NCBI RefSeq assembly: GCF_001039355.2 | Contig: NW_019775469.1 | Location: 339,309-403,308 of the forward strand | DNA: 64,000 bases | Direction of reading: 5' to 3' | DNA from: Lingula anatina | Lineage: Eukaryota; Brachiopoda; Lingulata; Lingulida; Lingulidae | In this document: piece after piece, positions 52,101 through 63,980 of the stretch | Position numbering within the stretch: position 1 is the first letter of the stretch | Layout: each line of letters starts with the position of its first letter | Notes under the pieces: model-generated | Told to the model about the DNA's origin: nothing | The model's input: the letters and a program-made list of their open reading frames with translations, nothing else | The model's database searches: none | Translations under genes and position numbers: made by a program

Positions 52101-55100
52101 AAAATTTATCAAGGTTTCTGACTTTATAATATTTTCCTCTCTCCTAGTACCATCAGTTGACACTCGATCCTTTTCGCTCTCTTCCTTACTTTCTCTTCCC
52201 CTACTTCTACTTCTTGTTCTTTCACGCAAGTTGACATCCTGCCCTTTGTCGCTGTCATCATGGTCTCCCACGTGCTCATCTTTTTCTTCTTGAACTTCTA
52301 CTATTTTTTTCCTAGGAACTCCTTTCGGCCAGCCTCTTCCTCTTTTCTTTCTACGTAAAGGACTCTTCATTTCCTCATTGTCGCTGACATTAGTTTGTGC
52401 TCTTCCACCAAGTAAAGCCCTCCCCCCTCTCCTCCCCTTGCTCCTTAACTGAAATTTGGCCCTCTCCTGGGGGGTGAGCCTTTGAAGTCTGTACCGCAGA
52501 TTGGACAAGGGCCATTCAGACCACTTGCTGGACTCCTGTTTGTCAACTGGACTCGGGCTGACAACATCTACCCCCGATTCTGGACCAGATGGCAGTCCTG
52601 AATTGGTACTCAATACTGTATTACCTGGTGATGCATTGGCCGAGATGTGCTGTGGGGATATGCCAGCCGACACAGGCTTTTTTAGAAGTTCAACTATAGC
52701 ACTAAAGTTCAATGTATCTTTAGAGGGAACTTGAGTGGAGTTGACCAACGTCTGTTGAGCCAGGCCCAAAGAGGTTTCCCTGTCAACCTCACCATCCTGT
52801 TGTTCAGACTCCATTTCTTTCAGTTTTCTCTTTCTTTCAAGTTGTGCAGCTTTACGTTTTCTGGATATAAATAAATCATATGTTCCACCAAACCGGCTCC
52901 TTTTTTTCTTCCTCCAGTGGACATCCCTCTTTCTAGCATTCTCTCTCAGAGCAGTTCGCTTTTGTCTTGTCTGTTCAGAAAGTCCACTGCTATCGGAATA
53001 GCCATCCACGGACTCATCCATGGACTGTGAATCCACACTTTCAGAGGTTTCTACGAGGTCACTTGGCAACCCAGCGCCAATTGTTTTTGCAATTTCAAAA
53101 ATGTTACTGTTGTCAGTTTGTGTTTTGCCACTTTCTGGCTCTGTGCTTTTTCTCTGACCACTGCTAGAAACGGATTTGGGTCTTATACCAAGGGCACTTT
53201 CAATATCCGGCAGACGCAACTTAACATTAGCTAGGGGAGCAAGATTCACCATGGTGACCTCATCTGCTTTTCTGGAAACAAAACTTTTCTTAGCTTTTTG
53301 AGGAAGAGGTTTTTCTCCTGTAAGAACTTTATCAAAAGTGCAGGGAAATGACTTTCTGGCCTTAAAAGATGTGAGTGAGGGCAATGACTTCTTGGCTTTA
53401 AAAATCTGAAACTTTTCACTGAAGTTTTGAGTCAAAAGAGAATCATTTTTATCTGTGTCTATTTTGGGTTCATCAATTTTCAAAGGTGCATTCTGAGACA
53501 AGTTGGGAGGTTCCTGTGCTGAAAGCAAAGGCTCCGCCTCATTAGTCGTAGAATCTGGCTCAATCAAAGGCTCAGATGGAGCTTCCTCTCCATGTAAAAG
53601 TTCATCAATTTGGTCCAGTGATTCGTGAGTTTTTGGTAGCTGCTTATTATGACTAGAATCGCTGATAGATTTTCGAGCAGAAACTCTTCGCGCAACAAAC
53701 CCAGACCCTTCCCCCCTGGCTGCAGCGGCTTGTCTTTCTCGAAAATCAGAGATGGCAGTCTTAGTTGGTGAGGCAACGCTCATTTTTGCGCGAGGTCCCC
53801 TCCTTCTGGCCATCACACTTGGAGCAGTAGTAGCAGATGTAGTATCTACAGACACACTACTTATTTCTGTCGTCTTGTTTTCTTTCTCTTGGACTTGCTT
53901 ATCTGGACCATTGGTCCAATTTTCCTTGCTGTTGACTTTCATATTTTCTGTGACTGTTTTGTCTGTGCTGGTTTCAGAGTCTGGCTTAAGATCCTTTTCA
54001 TTGTTTTTCTCTTTCTCCAGTTGTTTTTGTCTGGTTTCCATGGTGATGGTGTCTGCACTCCCCAGCAAAGCCTCCTTCATTCTGAGCCTACTACAGAGGA
54101 CCAGGGAGGAACAGCTCGTCTCACTGAAAAATAAAAAATAAAAAAAAAATTACGTTTAAAACAGCAAAAGTTTTCAAAATCCAGCTGTGGACTTATTAGT
54201 AAAAATTCTGAAGTAGCAACAGCTAGGCTATATTATATATGTAAGCTTGAAATTTACTGATGTTATTGTTTAAAAGATAAACTGACTGCCACTGCCTTCT
54301 ATGAAACATAACTGATAAGACATAAAAGTCTGTACATAATGTTAATTCACCACAAAACAAATCTAGATAGAAATGTATCAGCCAGATTAAAATTCCTGTA
54401 GAACCCCTCCAAAAACTATCACCCAAATTTTGCTATTTGAAGCTTGTTGTGTTTTTATATTTCATATACATTCATATGAGAGGTAGGAGCAGTGTGATGT
54501 GTTTTATCATTATGAATAAATATGGCAACACCCCAAATGTCACTGAAATCCAAAAGCCCAAATAAGTCACCATATGCATCTAGACATGAAATTACTAAAG
54601 CAATGGAGTATTTTGTATTTTTTTCCAGTTTTTTTGGTGATTGTTGATATATGCTATTTCATATTTCTTTTTTAATATGAAATAGTAGTTCTTTTTGATG
54701 ATGGTAGAGGATACAAAATGTCACAGGTATATGAAAGTTATTCCCTCATAGTAATGCCGAAACCAAAACTCCATTTTTTCAGGTCATTGCAAGTGTACTG
54801 ATTTGCCACTTATCAAAACACAAAGAGAGCAAAATACATGTATGAGATGAAAAGAAAAAATAATTACGCTTTCAGTTTTACTCATTTGTAAACATCTTTG
54901 TTTACGCAACTAACACAACATGCTGTTGTGCCAGTAATTAATCATAAGATAACTGGCAGGTAGACCATAAACTACTGAATAGAATTTGAATTTCACAACA
55001 ATTGAAATGCAATCATGTCCTTTAATGCAAGATGATAATTTATTTATATAAATGCACAATAGGTATGGTGCTCTCTCTACGTCAGATTTCTCACATGGGT

Positions 55101-58100
55101 CACAAAATAATAACATGAAAGCTGGAAAGATTTCAAGGTGTTAGGTTCAGTTAAAACACTTTGGGTCTTGCTTTTCATGCAAATAATAAATGGGTTGGAA
55201 ATTTAATAAATATTTCCACTTTCTTTCACATTTGGCAAAATTTTGGTTGTCTAAATGTTTTTAAATACTGTTGCAATTTGTGTAGGGATTAGTAAGTACT
55301 TATTTTTTAAGAATACCTTAGTCTAAATCTTTTCCTATAGTGATGTTTTATAATTTTCATAAAAAACATATATGAAAAATTACGAAAGGGAAAATATAAT
55401 GCTAATTATGCACCAATTATAAATATGGCAAAAAGAGGTAAAACTGTACAACACAGATGAACTGAAGGAAAAGAATCATGCAAAATGACCCTGCTGAAAT
55501 GGCATTGTGTAGCTTTGGGGAAATTACCCAACAAGGAAATTTGGAAAGATATACAAGTGAACATTTTGAACAAAGATTTCAAATTTGAGGTAACTACATG
55601 GCTTGTTAAGGGCATAAAATTGCTCACCCATTACTAAGATAACATTTAAGGCTTTAAAATAAGTGTACCAATTGTACTGTTCTTATATGGTGTGATTTAA
55701 GGCAACAATAAAGGGCCCCCAAACCAAACAGTGGCTTATAACCAAGTACAGAATTTTGTCTATGTCCTACAAAAATGAAATATAATGAAAATGAAATTAG
55801 TTTGTGGACACAAAGGACTTGTGAATAGGTGCCATACACCTCTTCAATCAATGACCTAATTTTACTGAAAGGTTTTTCAATGACATATATGGCAACCACA
55901 TAGTTTTATATACTAATACAATATCAAGATAAAATATAAATAAGATAAATAACCTGAATTGTCTGTGTCATATAAATGGTGCTCTATGGTCATTACCAAA
56001 CACTGTAATTTGGGAGGGTTCTATTCTGTCTGGGCAAAAAAGGTTCAGACCTACTTCATGAATATTAATGAAGTGACATCAGCAATGGGGAGTGATCTCA
56101 GCCCTTAGCACAGCCACATTCCTCTCAATATCTTTCACAGGATCATGTGACCATCTGGTGATCATTAACAAGAAGCCTATGGAACCTTGAAGAGGTGTCC
56201 CTTGAATACTCCACCCACTTCTTTACTTGATTTTCTCTTTATATCTGGTTTAGATTTATACCTATATTAATACTTAGTCAGAATATATTTTTCAATGAAC
56301 CTGCTCATTTTGAAACAAAGGAAATTCTAAGTGTTGCCAATACAAGTACCAAAATGTTCCTTTCTTGCAAATGCATCATTAAAATGCACATTGTACTTCA
56401 TCTCCATAACTGTCATCTAAATGTTTAAGACACAGGAATGAATTGCAAGTGACAAAATTCAAACAAAGTCTACCATACAAAGGCATCAGTTCGTAATGTG
56501 TGATGTGGCACAGGCACTCTTGGCACTAATACGTTTGGCAGAAACCACATTACCCAACTTTTTCTAAAACATTATTGATGAGAAGTGGTATCAGGTTTAC
56601 CATGGTATATGGATTCATATAGTTCCCTATCTATGTAATTGTTTTAATCATGGTTAGTGTCTTTGTTATTGCCAAAGGATTGTTTGCCATAATCAATGTT
56701 CTTATAGTTTAAATGATCAAAGTACCTTTTCTTAATAAAACTTAATAATTCTCATATGCATAAGCTGGATCTTTTATGTACGTGTTAGCTTAGTTTTACC
56801 ACATCATACTCTTTTATCAAATTTAAAAAAAACTAAAATTCAGTAGTAATGAAAATCAATTTCATACACATAGTTTTATTTAATTTTCATGCATTCAGTC
56901 TTATTCATTTCATATACGATAATTTCCTAATCTTCAATGGGGAAAATTGTGCATTTTACAGTTTCTGCTGACTTTTTTCAATTCATAAATTCTTAAAAAT
57001 AAGAACGTTCATATTGAACAGAAGCAAGAATATCGAAAAGCAGGCTACCATATAGTTTTATTCCATAAGAGCACCAAAAATGCAACACAAAAATATATTT
57101 TTAATGATTCTAAAATAATAAATCTGAAAGACTGATGATTTCTCTTCATAGAAAAGATAGAGTTGCTGCAGTATTTTTCACTTTCAGTCTGATATTGGCA
57201 TACTGCTGCATGTGTGAACAAGGAGGGGGGGGGGGAGGGGAAGATAAAGGCAGCTATGAAATCCTGATCCATTATGTACTTTTTTATCTTTATTCTATCA
57301 GGAGTGCTGATATTGAAGCCACTTTCTGTTCTTGATCAAGCTCAAATTACAGACCAGTACTATGTAGCACAATGGTGATCTTACTGTGCACATTTCTACT
57401 ACAGCTTAAGTTCCATCCCTTGTCTAACAGATTATGTTGATTTACATCAGCAAAAAAAGTTATTAATAAATTTCAAATGTTAAACACAGTTAGAGCTCTT
57501 AGTGAATTTGGGCAAATAAAAAAATTACTTAATTAAAAAAATTTAAAAAAAATAAAAAAACTTGGTCTACTTGGTCTCTACAGGTGGTTCAATCCATACT
57601 AATGGAACCAAATAGTACATACACTGCTAATAGGAATTATGTTGGTACATTCTTTTGATCATACCTTACATGTACTTCTACCCTAATCTATGACCTGGAT
57701 AATGTCACAGGGTTACTGAAATGGGCAGATTTCTGACAGTTGGGCTTTTGCAAGTTGAAATTGACAACAATCTGGTGACTTGTATCTGAGATTCAAAATA
57801 AATGAATGAATCCTAGCTTGTATATACTTGTATATATATATTTCAAACAGGCTAATACCTTAAGTTGTATTTATGTTTAAAAATACCGAAAATCAAGAGC
57901 ATGGAGACCATTGTATTTGCAAAAATGTAGGACAAATTTTGTATTTAGGGAAACTTAAAATTTTATCATCAAAAAGTTTACCATATGTCTTGAGTGCATG
58001 GAAAGGACAAGGCTAACATTGGGTATCAAAGGAAACGCATGATAAGCACTATCAAAAATGTTTTAAAGATTATACAAATGAAGCAAAAGTAAATTCCTTA

Positions 58101-58298
58101 TAATGTATATAAATTATTGGTGCCATTTTCTTATACAACACAAATAAAATCCATAGCCCCCTCCCCCCCCCTCAAAAAAAGAAGTATATAAATTATCGGT
58201 GCCATTTTCTTATACAACACAAATAAAATCCATAGCCCCCCACCCCCCAAAAAAAAGAAATATCACACAAGTAAAATCCATATGCCTCATCCCCCCTC

Positions 58299-58361
<63 letters not shown>

Positions 58362-58753
58362 CAGGTTACATCATGTTCACGTATCCTTTGAAATTTAATA
58401 AAATAAGATGAGTTAATAGGAAGATATGTAATTATTATAATTTGTATTGCTTAGAAGTACAGCACATATACAGGGTGGGGGTTAACTTTTGTTCACTGAA
58501 TATTACATTGCATAATTGTGTAATCAATTGAATATATTCTTCCTAAAGAAATTACAGATATATTTTGTGATGAAGATGGAACAAGGGAATTTGCAAAAAT
58601 TCTTCAGTGTCCAGCCTGTAAGTAAAAGTAGTAATTCCCTTAACTTAAGTATAATGTCAAATTGAATGAACAATTATTGCAGTCTAGAATAATCATNCCC
58701 CCCAAAAAAAAGAAATATCACACAAGTAAAATCCATATGCCTCATCCCCCCTC

Positions 58754-58816
<63 letters not shown>

Positions 58817-60610
58817 CAGGCAGAAGTTTAAAGCTTTCAAGCAACATCTTCAAATTTTTGGTTCATAACTTGACCTACATTTATCTCCATTCTGTTTACA
58901 AAGCACTCAAAATAAGCAGGATGTATATGTACAGATATCATTTTCCAGGTAATACTGTAACGAAACTCTATGATATTTCTTTAAGTTATACTGTTTGAAA
59001 CATAAATGGCCTTTGGCCAGGTTTCATGACATCAAATGAACGTGCTCGCCTAATATGCCTCTTAAAAAAGTAAATCACACCAAGCAAGAGACTGATGATT
59101 TTGAGTTTAAAAAAACAAAGTTGCGGGGACATCTCATACAGACTGTTTAAGGACTGGCCAATTAGGTAACATAAAGCTTTTTAAACATCAAAATTCTAAA
59201 TCCAAGCTTAATTTTTTCATGCTAGCTTGAACACATGGGGGTTAAGCACAGGGCGGTGGTACATACAGGAATAAAGCTCATTAATAAATAGCCAATGTTT
59301 TTTAAATATTCATTTTTTTATTATCTGTTCATTTTATTGCGTGAGTGCGTGCATGTGTGACTGGGGGTGGGGGGCGGGGGGGGGGGCGAGGGCAAGGGGG
59401 GNTTTTTTATTATCTGTTCATTTTGTGTGCGTGAGTGCGTGCATGTGTGACTGGGGGGTGGGGGTCAGGGGGGTGGCGGGGGCGAGGGGAGGGGGGGGTA
59501 GATAGAGGGTGAAGTATTCTCAAAAGATCATTCAACTGTATCTTAACTTTGCTTATTGGTTTTTTGCTGGTTTAAACATTTCTCCGGTTTTCAAATATAG
59601 TTATATAAGCAAATATTTATAAATACAAAAGTAAATGTTTTGAACATAAATGACATCAGTTTTTATTTTGCAAGATAATATAAAAGTGAAGGACTGAACA
59701 TCGATTTGTGGACTACCCATCTATATTCCAAATACAGCATTAATGTGAAATAAATGTAAATATTTAGTGAAATGAGTCATGAACAACTGAGAACTCTCAT
59801 TGAATAAAATACAAATTAAAAAAAAAACATTCCTAAAGCAAATATAAACAACAGATATCAAAGGGCTATGGTAAATTTTTGTTTTTTAATATGTGAATAT
59901 CATAATCAATTGAAATAAAGGATCAAATGCCATTATTTGTTAGTCATACCTACCCTGGTCCACCTCACTTTCTACTACTTGAAAAACATGGCTGCACTTT
60001 GTACATCTAAGAAACGTCAAAAGCAATGTTGACATTGCCCAAAACGCCACTTTACGTATCCCAGTGCTATCAGTTATGGTAAAATATCATGCAAAAATAC
60101 CATCAAAGTGACCAAAGAAGTACATGACAAAATTTGGTCACAATTGACAGACTTCATCTCATCATCTGTTGACTTGAAAAAGTAGGTCATCCGCATTGAG
60201 GGGCAAATTAAAATGGGTCAAATACTTGTTTCAACATACCTGACCAATTATATACACGTCTGGTAGGCTGTGAGGTTGATATATGTAACTGCAACGTTTC
60301 ATTACATCAGCGTCTACAAAAGATAATTAAAAGCCTCGCTAAATCGGCTGTCAAGAAGTGTCGTGCAAAGGTCACACGGTTCCGAAAACCACTTGCTGAA
60401 CAATGCTTTTCGAATGAGCAAAAAGGATGGCGATAATAAAAATCCAAATTGCTCAAGAAATTCGGACCCGATTTATATACTACTAAACTTAGTTTAATTA
60501 ACATCAATTTAGGTTGTATAAAAGCATCTCTTGAACTGATCGAGTTCCTAGTTATTGTTATATCTTGGAATATATTTGGCTTCTTCGGTACTCACCCTGG
60601 ATTCCGCCAT
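34183..60610 (-). CDS. EHMT: EHMT (G9a/GLP) histone H3K9 methyltransferase with ankyrin repeats and SET domain, about 30 exons, up to 1844 aa
   Basis: Minus-strand exons in order: 60596-60610, 51852-54119, 51365-51464, 50759-50788, 49923-50096, 48253-48312, 46576-46638, 46009-46328, 45618-45770, 45074-45220, 44787-44930, 44272-44477, 43859-43968, 43369-43435, 43096-43178, 42642-42748, 42004-42126, 41530-41631, 40996-41100, 40510-40625, 38583-38621, 38251-38314, 37869-37978, 37363-37507, 36965-37042, 36528-36643, 36083-36169, 35689-35767, 34754-34929, 34183-34330; phases agree (5535 nt). Domains: long charged N-terminal region with ARKS motifs and an AT-hook-like R-G-R-G-W-P-K-G (about residue 600); acidic stretch; EHMT Cys-rich ring-like domain (about 1065-1195); ankyrin repeats (1287-1530), which in G9a/GLP bind H3K9me1/2; pre-SET cysteines (about 1590-1680); SET with [10 protein letters not shown] and G-E-E-L-G-F-D-Y-G; post-SET C-x-C-x4-C. 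It should mono- and dimethylate H3K9 in the nucleus. One gene stands for the vertebrate EHMT1/EHMT2 pair. The extreme N terminus is uncertain: starting instead at 54080 gives 1826 aa. Confidence 0.96.
35191..35337. repeat. Inverted repeat with about 55-bp arms (MITE-like hairpin)
   Basis: The arm 35191-35247 (…CACTTTCTTTGGAACA…GAAACAGCTACATTTAGCTCTTG) and the arm 35283-35337 are reverse complements with moderate mismatch, separated by about 35 bp. A second small hairpin (CTCTTGTGGCAAGAG) sits at the inner border. No clear target duplication and no coding content. It is in the intron between EHMT exons 28 and 29. Confidence 0.65.
38421..38488. repeat. AT-rich inverted repeat
   Basis: AATCAATTTATAGTT at the left is mirrored by AACTATAATTTATAATTGATT at the right, giving an AT-only stem in the EHMT intron between exons 21 and 22. 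Such palindromes arise easily in AT-rich DNA. Confidence 0.5.
39379..40087. other. Assembly gap (709 N)
   Basis: Run of N in the EHMT intron between exons 20 and 21. The exons on either side join in phase (…D-K-P-L / H-I-A-A…), so no coding exon is missing. Confidence 1.
40088..40366. repeat. 161-bp tandem repeat emerging from the gap
   Basis: The block starting CCTAAAAGTGACCCGATCATG at 40088 recurs at 40249 with one or two differences and runs to about 40366. The first copy abuts the N run, so the gap may hold more units of the same satellite. Confidence 0.85.
40376..40488. repeat. GC-rich (CGACGG/CGACGA)n repeat followed by a perfect 14-bp-arm palindrome
   Basis: From 40376 to about 40442 the sequence is built of GACGGC/GACGAC/GACAGC units, very GC-rich against the AT-rich surroundings. 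It is followed at 40459-40488 by TATGTACAGACACA, two bases, and its exact reverse complement. A decayed relative (ACAACAGACACAGGTGATGG…GTGTCTGTCCATAAAAA) lies at about 41260-41310, so this looks like the end of a dispersed repeat family. Confidence 0.7.
43061..43089. repeat. (AAAT)n microsatellite
   Basis: Seven AAAT/AATA units just outside the donor of EHMT exon 15. Confidence 0.9.
51089..51114. repeat. (GT)n(G)n simple repeat
   Basis: GT dinucleotides run into a poly(G) tract in the intron between EHMT exons 3 and 4. Confidence 0.9.
58101..58815. repeat. C-run/A-run/(TA)n block, duplicated across a single N
   Basis: A unit with GTATATAAATTAT.GGTGCC and a C-run occurs twice (about 58103 and 58183). 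Then a segment beginning AAGAAATATCACACAAGTA with a poly(A)-(TA)n tail occurs at about 58255-58361, and again at about 58710-58815 after the N at 58697. The N and the low complexity suggest a mis-joined or unresolved region. Confidence 0.75.
59319..59500. repeat. G-rich low-complexity block, duplicated across a single N
   Basis: TTTTTTATTATCTGTTCATT, then GTGAGTGCGTGCATGTGTGA and a long G tract, occur on both sides of the N at 59402. The G tracts (runs of 4-10 G) could form quadruplexes and are hard to sequence, which explains the join. Confidence 0.75.
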
Positions 60611-60645
60611 GTTTAAAATCTTCGCGGTACGCATGCGCGAAGTGA
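60606..60645 (-). promoter_or_regulatory. EHMT proximal promoter/start: NRF1-like and YY1-like sites
   Basis: On the minus strand, CGCGCATGCGTA (about 60628-60639) matches the NRF1 palindrome YGCGCAYGCGCR at 11 of 12 positions. About 20 bp further, AAACATGGCGG covers the start codon and matches the YY1 core (AANATGGCGG). GC-rich DNA with several CpG (60620-60680) sits in otherwise AT-rich sequence. Such pairs are typical of TATA-less housekeeping promoters. Binding is inferred from motif match only. Confidence 0.5.
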
Positions 60646-63041
60646 CTGAACCTCCCACGAAGACTTTCGCGCGCTTTTCCTTTAACTTTATTCATGCGTT
60701 TGTTTACATCGACTCGGATCGATGACAAGGCTAGTAGACGGAAGTAATGTTCCTTGCGACACTTGAAAGCTGCATATAACCTTCGTTACTATGCACAAAA
60801 TCATGTTGCTAGGGTAAGGTGACCAGCTCTTCTCGCACCTGCCTTCCACCCCTGCAAAATATTTTGTGTAAACAATCATTCTGTAAAGCAATTTCCATAT
60901 ATGCCCATGTCGCTTACCAAGCTGCTTAACTATAAACATTTACATTGCAGTATTATTTTTTAACTAGGTCAGGCCCGCGATGCAAATAAATCAATTAAAG
61001 AAACAGAGACCGGTCTGAAAACCAACAAGGCTAATTTTATAAACGTTGATTAATTGTGTATCTCCCGTGCAATCTAAAAACATGTTTGGTTGCCACCAGG
61101 AGCAAAATGACCAGAAACCTCAGCCTTTTATCAATATCTCATTTGAAAGTGATACAACTTTTGTTGTCTTCTGTGTCCCCATATCCCGTGTAATGCGTGT
61201 TATCTTTTTCATTGGTTGCCATAGGGTAATTAGGAAGGATATGTTCCAGATCTCTATTATTAGGCCTATAGTACCTTGCTCACGCAGCATGTCCCGTATA
61301 TCTAGCCGACAGGATATTCAAGCAAAACGTCCCTTTTATTTGTCGCTTTCAATAAGTAGACAGCTTGATTATGTTGTGCGAGTTGTTGGCCTATTGAAAC
61401 TACAAATAAACAGCACATGCAGGTTTAAGTACACAAGCATTAATGGCAGATGTCATTTCAGCGCGTCTAAAGTCCTAGACAGAACTGACATTTGTCAATC
61501 ACATACATGCATGTGGCACGGGTGGCACATATTTATCAGTTCCAGCACACGTTCAAATGATTCACTGCTTGCATGGCATATTAAAGTAATTTAATCAAAT
61601 AAACGTCTTTAGCCATTCTGTAGGTACCAGGATTGCACTTTAATGCGACCTTTCCTTATATAGTTGCCCACTTTATACAGAACTGAATGACGTACTGTTA
61701 CAGAAATGTTGGTTAAACGTAAATTCAACACGGCTGCGATATGCATTATTGAACGCTACATATACCAATTAAGTTACATATACTAATATACATTTAACAA
61801 TACGCACATCGATGCACATTTTTTTATAGAATGCCTCATTGAAAGTATACACAGTGAGCATTTAGCTGAGTCAGTTTTCTTTGTCCCGAGACTCCAGTTA
61901 ATAGACCATTAAATGTGACTTAAATCAGCGGGAGTAAATCGGCCATCATGTCAAAAAAAATCTAACAATTATGTGAAGGCTACTCCGAGCACAGAGATGT
62001 AACCTACACAGTATATTCAACGTATTTGTGATGAACTGAATATTATGTAGGTCACATTTTCAGGGAGTCGTGTCGTCTTCCGGGATGCGAGACACCTCCC
62101 TGAATCCTATTAGTCGGTGTTAGGTCATCCTCAGAAGTGGAATGTTGCACTGCTCTTAGGCTAGCACATTGCGTCACTGAATCTTTTATGATTTCTACGA
62201 GATCGGTGTCTATGGTAACGACTGAATACATGTATATATTTATGTGTAGAGTTTATAGATGTCACATTCCAAACAGTCACAACCATGCCGTTAAGCGTTT
62301 ACGAGTACATGGCACACGATCCCTTCTCATTTATGCAATCCGTATCCATGCGTTCTAGGCTTGTCCAGTCAATTGCATTAGAAAATTGTTAAATTTTCTT
62401 TATTTTATTTTATTTTATTTTTTTTTTGGCGTAAATCATCAAAAAAATTTTTTAGAATATATGAAGAAGATAACACCTCAAAGGTATATTACACACGTTT
62501 TATCCAAAGAAAGCATGACCTATGATTAACAATTGCAAAGAATCCCTGCAACTGCTCACTCGACTTAATCCAAGCAAAAATAAAATGCGTAAAACGTGTG
62601 CAGTGTATTGAGTTTGTATTCCTTTAATTTGAAATTCGATGAAACTCGACAAAATAATGGCAGGTAAAGACAAAATATACGTTGTTACTGCCAGGAAAAT
62701 TCTCTGTGCTTAATTTCTTTCCCAAGGTCTACCGTTTAAATTAACTGGTGCAGGGTACGTGCAACAGAGAATCCGCCCTCCATTAGATTCGTAAAAGTTA
62801 GGAGAAGCGTGATGCAGGAAGGGACTCGAATGTAGAAATAACGTAGAACCGGATTCTCTGTCTTTGGAGACTGTCTGGTACATGACTGGCTATATGCTTT
62901 GTATAACGCGATAACCCAATACAGCTGTTACTGGGTGAGACAATTGTGAAGGAAAATTTTCAAAAGTTATGTTAATCTAGAATTTGTTTTAGTCAGGAAA
63001 CAAACTGGCAGTGAAATTAAGTAGAAACAAACGTAACAACA
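60611..63041. other. Sequence upstream of EHMT, no gene recognised
   Basis: The first 100 bp are promoter-like. The rest shows no recognisable exon, RNA gene or repeat. An open frame of 182 codons at 61046-61594 (+) has no family resemblance and no ATG-context, splice or composition support. Confidence 0.5.
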
Positions 63042-63980
63042 CAGGGGCGTAACCAGACCTTTAAAAATTGTACGCACAGATTTTCAAAATTCCCAGCAAA
63101 ATGTAGACTAACGCAAGAGATGAAGGACAGCGTAATTACAGCATATGTACCACACATCGCAGCTTAATTTCCATTAATAATAAAATCGTCATTTAGTCAG
63201 AAATGTTCTCGCAATTAAAAAAGTTTCAATATTCCTATTACCCAGAACGGTATATTTATTTAAAAGGAGGATAGCTTCGCATATGTGGAACCCCCTTCGA
63301 ATAATTCTGGATCCATGCACCTCTGAGTTGAACTAACATACGGTTTCATTCACCTTACATGTGGATGCATGGCTCCCAAAAACAACCAATTGTACGACAC
63401 GACAGAGCTCTGATACATCTAAGTTTAATCATTTGTTTGTAAAATTGCCCATGTCACCCTGTTAGTTTGGAGGGGTAAGCTGGGTCAAGTCCGTGTCAAA
63501 ATTCTTTGAAGCTTTGCAGGAAAAATTCTTCCTTTGTTTCTCTAGCTCCTTCTTAAACTTGGTGTCCAGATTTTATCTAGTGCCCCCAGGGTTGCGGGAG
63601 CTGCTCTTTTAAAATAACGCTCGGGCAGATTTTTACCTGAGATAAATATCGCCAGATATTCTTAAGAAAGAGGGTACAGAAGAGTTGAGGGCCACTGAAC
63701 CCTCCAATTAAGAGGTAAAGGAAGTTTCAGTTAGATGGACGATTAAGATAGGACTTGTTAAGGTTACAGGCATTGTTTACCTCAGTTTGCAAGAATTTGC
63801 AAGAACAATTGTGCTTATACAATTGATACAGAGGATTTGTACATACAGGTGACTTTAATAAGCAGAGGATTTTCTTTTATATTCCGTGAAAAATACACTA
63901 AATTTATATAAAATAATATCATGGTTGGCCAAAAAATTGTACGCACAGTGCATCCGTGCGTATGCCTAGTTACGCCCATG
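63042..63980. mobile_element. 939-bp non-autonomous DNA transposon, hAT5-like termini
   Basis: The left terminus CAGGGGCGTAACCAGACC and the reverse complement of the right terminus, CATGGGCGTAACTAGGC, agree at 14 of 17 positions. CAACA flanks both ends (63037-63041 and 63981-63985). ATTGTACGCACAG occurs near both ends in the same orientation. The left end shares CAGG..CGTA.CCAG with the 164-bp MITE at 8593. No transposase frame is visible inside. Confidence 0.7.

Larger units (their letters stand above)
54124..60595 (-). other. EHMT intron 1, 6.5 kb, no exon recognised
   Basis: Between the short first coding exon and the large second exon no conserved coding segment was recognised on the minus strand. 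The stretch contains low-complexity C/A/TA tracts (about 58100-58820), G-rich tracts (59360-59500) and two single-N joins. A 22-bp near-palindrome lies at 56053-56074. A hidden small exon cannot be excluded. Confidence 0.55.

Noticed and set aside
61046-61594. 182-codon plus-strand open frame
   Set aside because: No recognisable domain or splice context, and AT-rich DNA gives frames of this size by chance occasionally; kept only as a note.
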